A stretch of DNA of 64,000 bases from JANQQC01 sp965262255 (GTDB lineage: Bacteria; Pseudomonadota; Alphaproteobacteria; Caulobacterales; Hyphomonadaceae). A model generated the notes under the pieces. It had not been told where the DNA came from and searched no databases. It saw nothing but the letters and a program-made list of their open reading frames with translations. Location of the stretch: the NCBI GenBank assembly GCA_965262255.1, contig OZ253505.1:310001-374000 (forward strand), written 5' to 3'. Below are positions 55,990-64,000 of this stretch, piece by piece; the stretch's first letter is position 1; each line of letters begins with the position of its first letter. A program made the position numbers and the translations under genes.

Positions 55990-58900
55990 CGTTCGCCTCC
56001 TGATACTACATCAATAATTTTTTGCAGAAATTCTTTGTAATCGGTAGATTTTGGATCTACATTTTCAAGTATTGTCCAACCCGTTGCTTCAGATGTTTCT
56101 AAAGCAACACCAAACTTCTTGCGCGACCAACCGATTTCAACTGTACAAGCGACCGCATCATTAACCATGATGTCAGCCCCTACCATATCGGGAATCGAAA
56201 GATTTGAGTTGCATAGCGATTTTACGGTTTCAAGAACTTCATCTTCTGTAAGGTCAAAGACCTCCTGCCAAAGAGCATTTGTCTGATCGGATATAACTTG
56301 ACTGAGGTCAGGTGTCAGTTTGGCTTGTATAGTATCCATTCCGGGCAGGACAACATGGAATCCCCTCAACGTTTGGAGAAAGTTGACAGAACGCCAAAGA
56401 CTGCTCCAAGTCTTTTTGAATTCTTCTTGATTTGTACTGTCTTCGTCTACTTCTTCTAAATCCGCGAACAAGACCATACGTACATGATCGACCTGTTCGG
56501 CAATTTCAGCTGGCTGACATTTTGGAATTCCAGCAAACAAACTTAAACTTCGATCTGATAATCGGAGTTGATTTTCGGCTTCCTGCCAGAATAATCGTGA
56601 GTCTTCATCTAACTCACTAGAATCGACTGACTTAACATCCTTCATTGTTGACGACAAGAGAATTAGCGCCAAGAGCGTAGTCGCCTCCGAAGGAGTCCAT
56701 GGCCTGCAATTTAATCGTTCAATAAGTCCATTTATTGAACTTTCAGACCGAAGGATTTCCACAGTTCTTTTCAAATGATGCAGTGAGCTTAAACTTGCAC
56801 TTTGAAACAGTTTTATTAATCCCTCATCAAATTTCTTGGAGATCACTTTAGACCCGAATGGATTGTAATAGTCTGGCGAGTCTTTTTCAAAATCATCCCA
56901 CACGAATGTCCAGACCTCTACCTGCCCACTTTTGATCATCCGCACCCGATCTTCAACATCTTTCTTCACCGAATCATAATGAAACCTAAAGCCGTCTGTC
57001 TCCACAACTATGGGTTTTTTAGCTTTAGGGTGTGTCGAACTGATCAGGAAATCAACTCGCTTTTTCGGAAGTCCGGGAAACCTTTTTTCAATTTGAACTT
57101 GCGATTCAATTGTCCAGTATATGCTTTTCTCTTTTTGCTGCGGGTTAAACGAAGGATTCTCTGTTCCTTCACTTGAAGAATCAGACTCGTCGAAAGTCTC
57201 GGTACTTTCAACTTGGTTAAGACTTTCGACTGATCCTATTTGTTCCTCGGACAGCTTAGTTTTGCTTGTAATCGTATCTTTGACGGATGATGCCGTCTCC
57301 GTAGACGCGCTCATGTTTTGTGAGGACGAATTTACTTCTTCATTCGTACTTGCTTCATAAGTTGTATTGGGCTCTGATTCAGATTCACTTGCTTCATTAT
57401 TCGTAGATTCTTCCACCAACGGAACTTTTAACTGGAAGCCCCGGCGACCATTATCTAGGACTATGGACTTGAGATTTTCAGGTTTGAACTTTTTTCTAAG
57501 GTGATGGATAAACTTATCTTCTAAAGCACTTTCTGTAATACTTGGGCCTAGGTCTTTATCGATAGAAGTCTCTACTTCTTTAAGAGAATCCCAGTTGGTG
57601 AGCACATCGTCAATCAGTTGCTGAGCTATGTCTCGTTTGGGCTCTCCTCTTCCGAATTGCGACCGGTAGGGTTTTACACATCGGAAACAACCATTCTTTT
57701 CTTCGTCATTATTGCACGGACACTGTCGAAGTGCCTTGGCTGCTCTATCAAAGACTTCCCAAAGTGAATTGGGATTAAGGGCAAGTTGACGAAGATAACC
57801 GGAACCACCTGGAATCGTGTCGTAGAAGAACAAGTTTCTAACCATCGCTCCAGACTCTATACGATCTTCAACGACCGTACTTCTTATATGGTCTACACGG
57901 CCCTGAAAGTACTTTCTTAGACCAAGTTCTACTCCAGCGACAAAGCTCTTGATCTCATCGAAATTGGCTTCGCCGGGTACAGGAACAAGCATTCTGAGGG
58001 CTTCGGTGTGAAAAGTATTGATAAGGAATACTGTCGCTTCCCACTTATCACGATCTCCACCATACTCTTCGGCTTGGCATCGCTCTTCATGACTTCCTGT
58101 TATGGAACCGCCTTCCTCGTTGTATCCTGTGTTTTGAATAGTCCCACAGAACTTACAGATTTTGAATGGTCGAGATTTTCGTTCTTTGCCTGCTATCGGA
58201 ACTTTAGAGCCTGATGCTGATCGTTCGCCAAAGTTGATATTTCTGAATTCACAGTTTGAGATAAACTCCATACCGAACGGTTTGTCACTTTCAACTAAGA
58301 TGTATGCTTTTCTAACTTGTTCTTGACCATATTTAGGAATGATTTCTGTATCATAATGCCTCTGAAGACGCCCGTCTAGGTCTTTGATAGTCGCTTCTTG
58401 TTCCGTCGTACTCGCAATGACCGATCTGAGCTCGACAGTTTGAGCGCAGGATCCCGCATCTGACCATAATTCATTGCTACATTTCGGACAAGCTGGCTTA
58501 CTTTCGCCAGTTTTATTTGGTTCCGAATAGTTGCAGTTCTGACAAAACCGCCAATTGCTTACGTCGTTTTCTCGAATATCAATTCTATTGATAACTAATT
58601 CTCTTCCTTCCGCGTAGAATGTCTGGTTTGGCGCTAGTTCCGTGATTGCTATAGAAACAGGTCGTTTATACTCTTTGATTTCCACTTTATTGAACTGATT
58701 AGCGTCAGCGTCCTCCTCGACAAAGTCTTTCACAATTATTGATTTTAATTTTACTCCCTCTTCGGGAAAAGCATAATTTGGAAGTATTCCACGATCAGTA
58801 AGAAACTTGAGAACAGGAACTTGGTTGATCGTTTTCTTAATCGTTTTAGAGATTTCGGATATTCGTTTTTTCAAGCGGTCAAGTTTAGGATCTCGATCCT

Positions 58901-61900
58901 TCGGTGCTAGATTCTCTTTTTCAAGATCTGATTTTTGAGAGCTTAGTTTCCTACGCAATTCTGATAGTTCCGAACGTTCGTCAGCCATGTCGTCAAATGC
59001 TTTGAGAACACTATATCTTAAACCACCTGCCTGACTACTTGTTAAATACGATCGTATCTCGTCGGTGATTGCCTTATTCTCTCGAACATTCTCGGGTAAA
59101 AATTCTATGAATTTGTCGACAATTGTATCAGCGTTGAGTTGAAGGTGACTAAACCAATTGTAGGGGAATTCCGTATAAAACTCCTTCTCGATTGCTTCAA
59201 GAACGTCTTTAACTATTCCGTACTCAAATTCATTCTCTTCATCCGCGACGAACTTATCAAGCGCAAATGCCGTAGCTTGCCTTCTTAGTACTGCGACGGC
59301 CTCTAGGTATACTCCTGGCGGAGTAATCTGCCCCTTCAGCATCGGAGTTGGATCTTCCCAGAATTGTAAATCATGAGATCGTGCGGATACCAGTGTTATA
59401 TTCAGAGAGTTTCCGTCACGTCGCCCGGTTCGGCCAATCCTCTGGACATAGTTTGCAACATCGGGAGGTACTGAAGCTAGAATCAAAGTCGAAAGATCAC
59501 CGATGTCAATTCCGAGTTCCAAGGTCGGTGTTGCAGAAATCAAGTTGGGGTGCCACTGCTTTTCACCGTTTATAAACAATTTCTCAATATTGTGTCTATC
59601 TTTGGCTTCCAGCAAACCGGTATGTTCTCGGGCAACAACTCGGTAGTTCTTAGAGGCACTCAGAATGTTCGTATAGTAACGTGAACGTTTTTCGGATGAG
59701 CTGCTATTCTGGTTATTATCATATTCTTGTGTGTAATGCTCTGTGGCTTGAAGAGTCCCGTTACACCCAATCTTCATGCATTTGAGTTCAGAAAATTCAT
59801 ATTCAGAAAAGCTCTCTGGTCTTCCACATTGCTCACATTGGTAGTCAGCTAAGTTCGTTGTTACGTTGATAGCGTCTGTTCTTAAAACCCAAACTGGAAT
59901 CCCATCTTTCCCAAAAGCTTTTATTTCCTCTACTATATTGCTTCCAGCAAGTGATTCAAACGCTTGTTTATAGATTTCTGTGTATGGAATGTCGATTTCA
60001 TGAAAGAACCGAATGACCCATGCTCTATACCAATTTGACGGTTGCCCACCTGCTACATACTTAAAATGTCTAGTAGCCCAAGTGTTAATATCCGGATGAA
60101 TACCAAGCCCATGCGTGGCGGGTAAAACAGGATATATTCGCCAGTAACTTCTCTTGGTCGGTATCACCTCTCGTCTACCCAAACCTGGCCGATAACTTGC
60201 TCCTATATAATTTAGACCTCTTTGTCGCGAAGCGTTTGTTAACGCTTGACGTAAAAAGTTATGACCTACTGCTCCATTTCTGCGCATATGAACTACTAAT
60301 CCATATAAGAATGAAAAAGCGTCTTGTTCTGACAAATAGTGTCCTTTACTTATCTTAACGATTAACTTTTGTTGAAAATCCTCACTTGCATCAAGTAGTT
60401 TGTTGGGCCTAACGTCTGCAACACATACTTTGGAGGTTTCTAATGTCTGTCCGGTTCTAGATCTGAAAGTCAAATTCGCAAAAATATCCCATCCGAGACG
60501 CGTTGCGACATCTTCTGCGAAGTGTTCGTTAGAAAAATCGCCTTCATTCTCTTGTTTTGACAAAACTTTATACGGATCGCGCCATGTTTGATCTCGTGCT
60601 ACAAATTTCGCAATATAATCCGCTTCACTCATCTGTCGAGGAAGCTCCTCTTTCGCATAAAGTATAAGATCTCTTAGACTTTTCTCTTTGTCGGGCTGGA
60701 GATTGATATAATCATAGACTGTCTTTTCGACAACAAACTGCTTGTTTCTTATCTCGTTTACCGAAGCTCTTTGCGCCGCATCTTGAACGGAGTCTGAGAA
60801 CATCAATACCCGTGGTTTATGCTTTCCTGCTTCGTGATGTTCTGAGTTGAAGAGAGTCGTTGAAAGTCCAGCGGTCAATCTTGCAGTACGCAATCCAAGG
60901 ATTAGTAACCCTCTTTCAGTACCACATGACGGACACGTTCTCTCAACATTTCTATTTTTATTATTGATCGGATCGAATATCCACGCTTCAATGAAGTTTT
61001 CAGTTCGACTATCTGAATTGTTTGTGTTGTACTCTAGCGTCTGCGTGTTGACATTGATCTTGTATAACTTTTTCTTGTCTTTTTCTTTAAAACCTGCTGA
61101 AATTTCTTCATAGAAAAGTATTCGGAGTTGTTCAGATTTCTCAAACCACTCTGCATAAAGAATGTCTGGAGTTTCCCACAGTCGTTTTTTGTCTTCACTT
61201 ATTCTGCAAGCCTGTCCACTCATTCCACAGTTACGGCAGATTACAACGGGGAGCGCTTTTTGTAAGTCACTTTCTTCTAGGTCATCGGAATGACGAAGAA
61301 CTGCAGAGTGAGGACGATTTTTTTGAATGCTATTGGGGAGAAGAGCAAGCATTCGTCCCATTTCTCTCGCCCAAGCTTGCACCCTAATGCTCAACAGTGG
61401 TTGGATACTACTACCTGGATTCTTTTGTTTCCTTGCCCATGATGCTAGTATAACGATCGCTTTAACCAACGCTGTTCTTTGAACAGGTGACCACTTTGGT
61501 CTAAGGAACTTCGCTTCAGCTAGTCTTTCGACAATGGCATCAATGGTTACGGCTTTTCCGCCATGGTAGATAATCTCAATGACTCTTTGAAAGGCTACAT
61601 GAGACCATAGCAATCTACCTAAATTCAATTTCCACTCATTGTCTTCTGGGTTATTCGAGGCTTCTCCTTCAACGAGCATAGTTTCGAGATCGGATTCGTA
61701 AAAAAACAGATGGGAGAGTTTTGAGACTATCGTGGGTTGGTCGAGTTCTAAACCTCGTTCAATGGTCGCGCTTAGCTCATCGGGGTCAGGTAAAAGAATA
61801 TGTTCGACATTCTCAAATTCCTCGTTGAGCTCTTTTCGATTCTCCTGAATAACGCTTGTTGAATCAAATTTCTCGCCGAATATTTTTTCGGCGTAAGCGG

Positions 61901-62732
61901 TTAGTAAACCTTGAGACTTTTTCTCTATTCCCAATGTTGCAGACGACCCGATACAAACCAAGTGATCGGGCGGTGTTTTAAGACGCGACTTCAATCGTCT
62001 TATCAGAAGTGCTAAATCTGTACCCTGTGCTCCGTCAAATGTGTGAAGCTCATCAACTACGAGAAACTGAAGCGTTTCTGGAGAGTTTTTTGCCCAGAGT
62101 TTTTTATCTTGCGAACGAAGTAACAAGTAATCCAGCATCTTATAGTTTGTAAGCAGAATGTCGGGCGGATTTTCCCGCATCTGTTTTCGGCTTGTTATAA
62201 CCTCTTCCGCTAACATTTTTTCATTCGAAGGTTTCGGTTCGGAGTCCGCATAGAGTCCACATCTGACACCTGTAAGTGCATCTATACGCTTTATCACTTT
62301 CGCAATGCGTCTCGCTTGATCGGAAGCTAACGCATTCATCGGATAGATTATAATTGCTTTTATACCGGTTTGGCCAATGGATTGCCTACAGGCTTCCAGT
62401 ATTGGCCAAAGATAGCATTCTGTCTTACCGGAACCTGTCCCCGTAGCAATGAGCGTTGACTTCGGGGAAGGTAAACATAGTCTGTCAAAAGCCTGTTGCT
62501 GGTGCAGGTAGGGTTCAAAATCAAGAGGAATTTCCGGAAATGCGACGTTAAACGTATCCGAATCTTGAAATGGAAGGTCAACAGATATCCACGGGCCTTT
62601 GAAAAAGGTATCAGGATTTGACAGAAAGGTTTCTATCATCCCTTGAAAGTTATCACTATTGGTCTGAAAGTTGTATCGAACTAAGTCTTCCAGGCCTTGC
62701 TCAACTTGCGTTGCGAGGAGAACAGGATTCAC
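55986..62732 (-). CDS. 2,248-aa DUF1998-type SF2 helicase with C-terminal nuclease-like domain
   Basis: N-terminal DEAD/DEAH helicase: HQQQAFDRL and Walker A ATGTGSGKTE (96-105), FLVVDELHTFDGAQGTDLAL (DEAH-like, ~225), and motif VI YVQRIGRTGRRDGNSLNITL (~1097). Zn clusters include CEQCGRPESF (~967), CQNCNYSEPNK, and the DUF1998/MZB-type CPCNN..GCFRCVKPYRSQFG (~1667). The C-terminus has a PD-(D/E)XK/Vsr-like signature: KRVDFLI, VVETDGFRFHYD (~1912), DRVRMIKSGQVEVWTFVWDD. Size, order and nuclease end resemble DruE of Druantia; DISARM DrmA is shorter. Overlaps both neighbours by four bases. Anti-phage role is inference; the helicase assignment is firm. Confidence 0.85.
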   Translation of the reverse strand: MNPVLLATQVEQGLEDLVRYNFQTNSDNFQGMIETFLSNPDTFFKGPWISVDLPFQDSDTFNVAFPEIPLDFEPYLHQQQAFDRLCLPSPKSTLIATGTGSGKTECYLWPILEACRQSIGQTGIKAIIIYPMNALASDQARRIAKVIKRIDALTGVRCGLYADSEPKPSNEKMLAEEVITSRKQMRENPPDILLTNYKMLDYLLLRSQDKKLWAKNSPETLQFLVVDELHTFDGAQGTDLALLIRRLKSRLKTPPDHLVCIGSSATLGIEKKSQGLLTAYAEKIFGEKFDSTSVIQENRKELNEEFENVEHILLPDPDELSATIERGLELDQPTIVSKLSHLFFYESDLETMLVEGEASNNPEDNEWKLNLGRLLWSHVAFQRVIEIIYHGGKAVTIDAIVERLAEAKFLRPKWSPVQRTALVKAIVILASWARKQKNPGSSIQPLLSIRVQAWAREMGRMLALLPNSIQKNRPHSAVLRHSDDLEESDLQKALPVVICRNCGMSGQACRISEDKKRLWETPDILYAEWFEKSEQLRILFYEEISAGFKEKDKKKLYKINVNTQTLEYNTNNSDSRTENFIEAWIFDPINNKNRNVERTCPSCGTERGLLILGLRTARLTAGLSTTLFNSEHHEAGKHKPRVLMFSDSVQDAAQRASVNEIRNKQFVVEKTVYDYINLQPDKEKSLRDLILYAKEELPRQMSEADYIAKFVARDQTWRDPYKVLSKQENEGDFSNEHFAEDVATRLGWDIFANLTFRSRTGQTLETSKVCVADVRPNKLLDASEDFQQKLIVKISKGHYLSEQDAFSFLYGLVVHMRRNGAVGHNFLRQALTNASRQRGLNYIGASYRPGLGRREVIPTKRSYWRIYPVLPATHGLGIHPDINTWATRHFKYVAGGQPSNWYRAWVIRFFHEIDIPYTEIYKQAFESLAGSNIVEEIKAFGKDGIPVWVLRTDAINVTTNLADYQCEQCGRPESFSEYEFSELKCMKIGCNGTLQATEHYTQEYDNNQNSSSSEKRSRYYTNILSASKNYRVVAREHTGLLEAKDRHNIEKLFINGEKQWHPNLISATPTLELGIDIGDLSTLILASVPPDVANYVQRIGRTGRRDGNSLNITLVSARSHDLQFWEDPTPMLKGQITPPGVYLEAVAVLRRQATAFALDKFVADEENEFEYGIVKDVLEAIEKEFYTEFPYNWFSHLQLNADTIVDKFIEFLPENVRENKAITDEIRSYLTSSQAGGLRYSVLKAFDDMADERSELSELRRKLSSQKSDLEKENLAPKDRDPKLDRLKKRISEISKTIKKTINQVPVLKFLTDRGILPNYAFPEEGVKLKSIIVKDFVEEDADANQFNKVEIKEYKRPVSIAITELAPNQTFYAEGRELVINRIDIRENDVSNWRFCQNCNYSEPNKTGESKPACPKCSNELWSDAGSCAQTVELRSVIASTTEQEATIKDLDGRLQRHYDTEIIPKYGQEQVRKAYILVESDKPFGMEFISNCEFRNINFGERSASGSKVPIAGKERKSRPFKICKFCGTIQNTGYNEEGGSITGSHEERCQAEEYGGDRDKWEATVFLINTFHTEALRMLVPVPGEANFDEIKSFVAGVELGLRKYFQGRVDHIRSTVVEDRIESGAMVRNLFFYDTIPGGSGYLRQLALNPNSLWEVFDRAAKALRQCPCNNDEEKNGCFRCVKPYRSQFGRGEPKRDIAQQLIDDVLTNWDSLKEVETSIDKDLGPSITESALEDKFIHHLRKKFKPENLKSIVLDNGRRGFQLKVPLVEESTNNEASESESEPNTTYEASTNEEVNSSSQNMSASTETASSVKDTITSKTKLSEEQIGSVESLNQVESTETFDESDSSSEGTENPSFNPQQKEKSIYWTIESQVQIEKRFPGLPKKRVDFLISSTHPKAKKPIVVETDGFRFHYDSVKKDVEDRVRMIKSGQVEVWTFVWDDFEKDSPDYYNPFGSKVISKKFDEGLIKLFQSASLSSLHHLKRTVEILRSESSINGLIERLNCRPWTPSEATTLLALILLSSTMKDVKSVDSSELDEDSRLFWQEAENQLRLSDRSLSLFAGIPKCQPAEIAEQVDHVRMVLFADLEEVDEDSTNQEEFKKTWSSLWRSVNFLQTLRGFHVVLPGMDTIQAKLTPDLSQVISDQTNALWQEVFDLTEDEVLETVKSLCNSNLSIPDMVGADIMVNDAVACTVEIGWSRKKFGVALETSEATGWTILENVDPKSTDYKEFLQKIIDVVSGGER

Positions 62733-64000
62733 ACTGTATCTCCTTTTAAACTCTCAAAATGCTTCCATGCTCGTTTATAGTCCTCAATACGATCACATTT
62801 TGTGAATGGCCCGTAGAATTTTCTCACAGCATCCCTTGAACCTCCCGGTTGAGTGTCATCGACAACTTTACATGTCAATACTTGCTCTTCGTTAGGTAAC
62901 TCGCTCATTTTTTTGAGTGTTTTCATCCAAAGATTTTGACTCGGTTTCTTACCCCCATCAATTCTCCAACCAACACCATTCAGTCCATTATTGCTAGTCC
63001 AAACAATTTGCCCTTGGCAATCATACCACGTCGCACTTTCGTGCATTTCTAGAACTGGAAAATATATCCTGTAAATTTCTAACAATTGACTCTGGGAAAG
63101 GCCAAAGGCTTGAGCTACAAGAACATCAATCTCGACTAACGCTAAACGTCGAGCAAAATCTGATCGTAACCCGGATGCCCAGTTCCAGTCGCTATCTCCC
63201 AAGTAATCCCGATCACTTGCTATCGTGCGTGTAGGTAGGGACGTAGACCACCGGACGGGATCACATTTTTGCGCTTGCCGATTCCACAAACTCGAATAGG
63301 CATCTGTTAGACACGCGAGTCTCAATCCCCGATGGATTGCCGTATCGCAAAGAGCCACCCATCGAAAATGCTCTATATCTGAAGAATAAATCCCACTTCG
63401 GTTTTTAATCTTAAACAAGAAGTCTGCAATAACAGATAAGGAAAATGAATGAAAGTTTAACATCGCTCGTTCATCCGAAAACGCGATACTCTTAACAGAA
63501 TTTACATGTGCTACATCGTGAGGTATAATCGCGCTAATCACGCGTCGAATTCCATGTTTCGACACCATGCCACGTATTGCTACTCGATAATAATCTGTAT
63601 GCTTAGTGTTAGGATTGAGTCGACTCGAAGTAATTCGGGAACGATACTCTTTTGAGCTAATATTAGGAACATAGTTACTCCTTTGCAAGTATCTATTCGG
63701 TAGTTGAACTAGATTTAATTCGGAATAGTCCTGATTATTGTTACATTTTCTGTTTGGGGTTTTGTATAAGGGGTTTCCAACGTGAAAAAATGGCCCCTGA
63801 ATAATCATATTCCGCGGTAAACAGAATTTTGTATCTCTAACAAATATACCTTTTTTTCGATCATTAGTTTCATCCCATAAGGTTGATAGAAACCAACTAA
63901 AGTTCTTTGCCTCGTTCAAACACTTGAACTTTGAAACTTTAGATAAAATTTGTTGATTGTCTTGTGAGTATGCTTGAACGAAAGAAGTTTGACCAACTGG
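62729..64000 (-). CDS. C-terminal part of an Eco57I-like DNA methyltransferase-type protein (partial)
   Basis: The frame is open to the window edge, so the gene starts beyond 64000 and only its last ~420 residues are seen. They include VGNPLYKTPNRKCNN, LPNRYLQRSNYVP, IPHDVAHVNSVKS, LRSDFARRLALVEIDVLVAQAFGL and MHESATWYDCQGQIVWT. This resembles the specificity region of large Eco57I-type N6-adenine methyltransferases that occur beside helicases in defence islands; the catalytic NPPY motif would lie outside. Its stop overlaps the start of the helicase by four bases. The call is moderate because the catalytic part is not visible. Confidence 0.5.
   Translation of the reverse strand, partial: PVGQTSFVQAYSQDNQQILSKVSKFKCLNEAKNFSWFLSTLWDETNDRKKGIFVRDTKFCLPRNMIIQGPFFHVGNPLYKTPNRKCNNNQDYSELNLVQLPNRYLQRSNYVPNISSKEYRSRITSSRLNPNTKHTDYYRVAIRGMVSKHGIRRVISAIIPHDVAHVNSVKSIAFSDERAMLNFHSFSLSVIADFLFKIKNRSGIYSSDIEHFRWVALCDTAIHRGLRLACLTDAYSSLWNRQAQKCDPVRWSTSLPTRTIASDRDYLGDSDWNWASGLRSDFARRLALVEIDVLVAQAFGLSQSQLLEIYRIYFPVLEMHESATWYDCQGQIVWTSNNGLNGVGWRIDGGKKPSQNLWMKTLKKMSELPNEEQVLTCKVVDDTQPGGSRDAVRKFYGPFTKCDRIEDYKRAWKHFESLKGDTV

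Noticed and set aside
55986..62732. Naming the operon Druantia or DISARM outright
   Set aside because: Only the DUF1998-type helicase is shared; the other hallmark genes are not visible in the window, and the upstream part is cut off.

Overview
The window looks like chromosome of an alphaproteobacterium of moderate to low GC content. Evidence: the order PmbA/TldE - inositol-monophosphatase-like - DUF4170 - MsbA-like ABC exporter, an alphaproteobacterial-type parE, a glnB-glnA pair, and a GT39/GT2 envelope glycosyltransferase pair. Placement below class level is not possible from sequence reading alone. The region is strongly remodelled by mobile DNA: at least five kinds of transposon or MITE-like element, several decayed genes and several defence or toxin-antitoxin-like modules lie between housekeeping genes.

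Layout. 0.1-7.2 kb: a GT39 membrane glycosyltransferase and a GT2 glycosyltransferase flank an inserted RloA/RloB (AbiL-like) defence pair, a second orphan RloA-like ATPase and a duplicated 3' fragment of the GT39 gene. 7.2-9.4 kb: a small secreted protein, a dead IS481-like transposase and tRNA-Leu(UAG). 9.6-15.2 kb: housekeeping genes tig, glnB, glnA and parE. 15.2-17.0 kb: TnpB element copy 1. 17.1-18.8 kb: fatty acid desaturase and DsbA/FrnE-like oxidoreductase. 18.9-25.4 kb: a frameshifted coiled-coil membrane protein and the msbA-DUF4170-IMPase-pmbA block, whose middle is filled by a nest of MITEs and whose msbA is frameshifted in the Walker A motif. 26.0-34.8 kb: a 2,940-aa autotransporter built of three tandem modules. 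35.0-37.2 kb: debris (subtilase fragment, IS256-like fragment, autotransporter barrel pseudogene) plus an intact ParDE-type pair. 37.5-47.5 kb: heptad-repeat membrane protein, TnpB element copy 2, arylsulfatase, broken HEPN module and TonB-dependent receptor. 47.6-53.3 kb: a Panacea-domain gene with a premature stop next to a small membrane protein, an Orc1/Cdc6-like AAA+ ATPase flanked by three arrays of a 56-bp repeat, an IS481-like transposase and two loopless perfect palindromes. 53.8-64.0 kb: a tightly overlapping three-gene operon running off the window edge: a methyltransferase-like protein, a 2,248-aa DUF1998 helicase with a C-terminal nuclease-like region, and a UvrD-type helicase with a RelE-like N-terminus.

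Most notable points: (1) the two full TnpB elements carry 24-bp terminal inverted repeats and 8-bp target duplications, unlike IS200/IS605 or IS607 elements; (2) the Orc1-like ATPase with 56-bp repeat arrays on both sides; (3) the MTase/DUF1998-helicase/RelE-UvrD operon; (4) a 149-bp MITE family with 5-bp target duplications. All homology calls come from reading motifs in the translated sequence; no database search was run.
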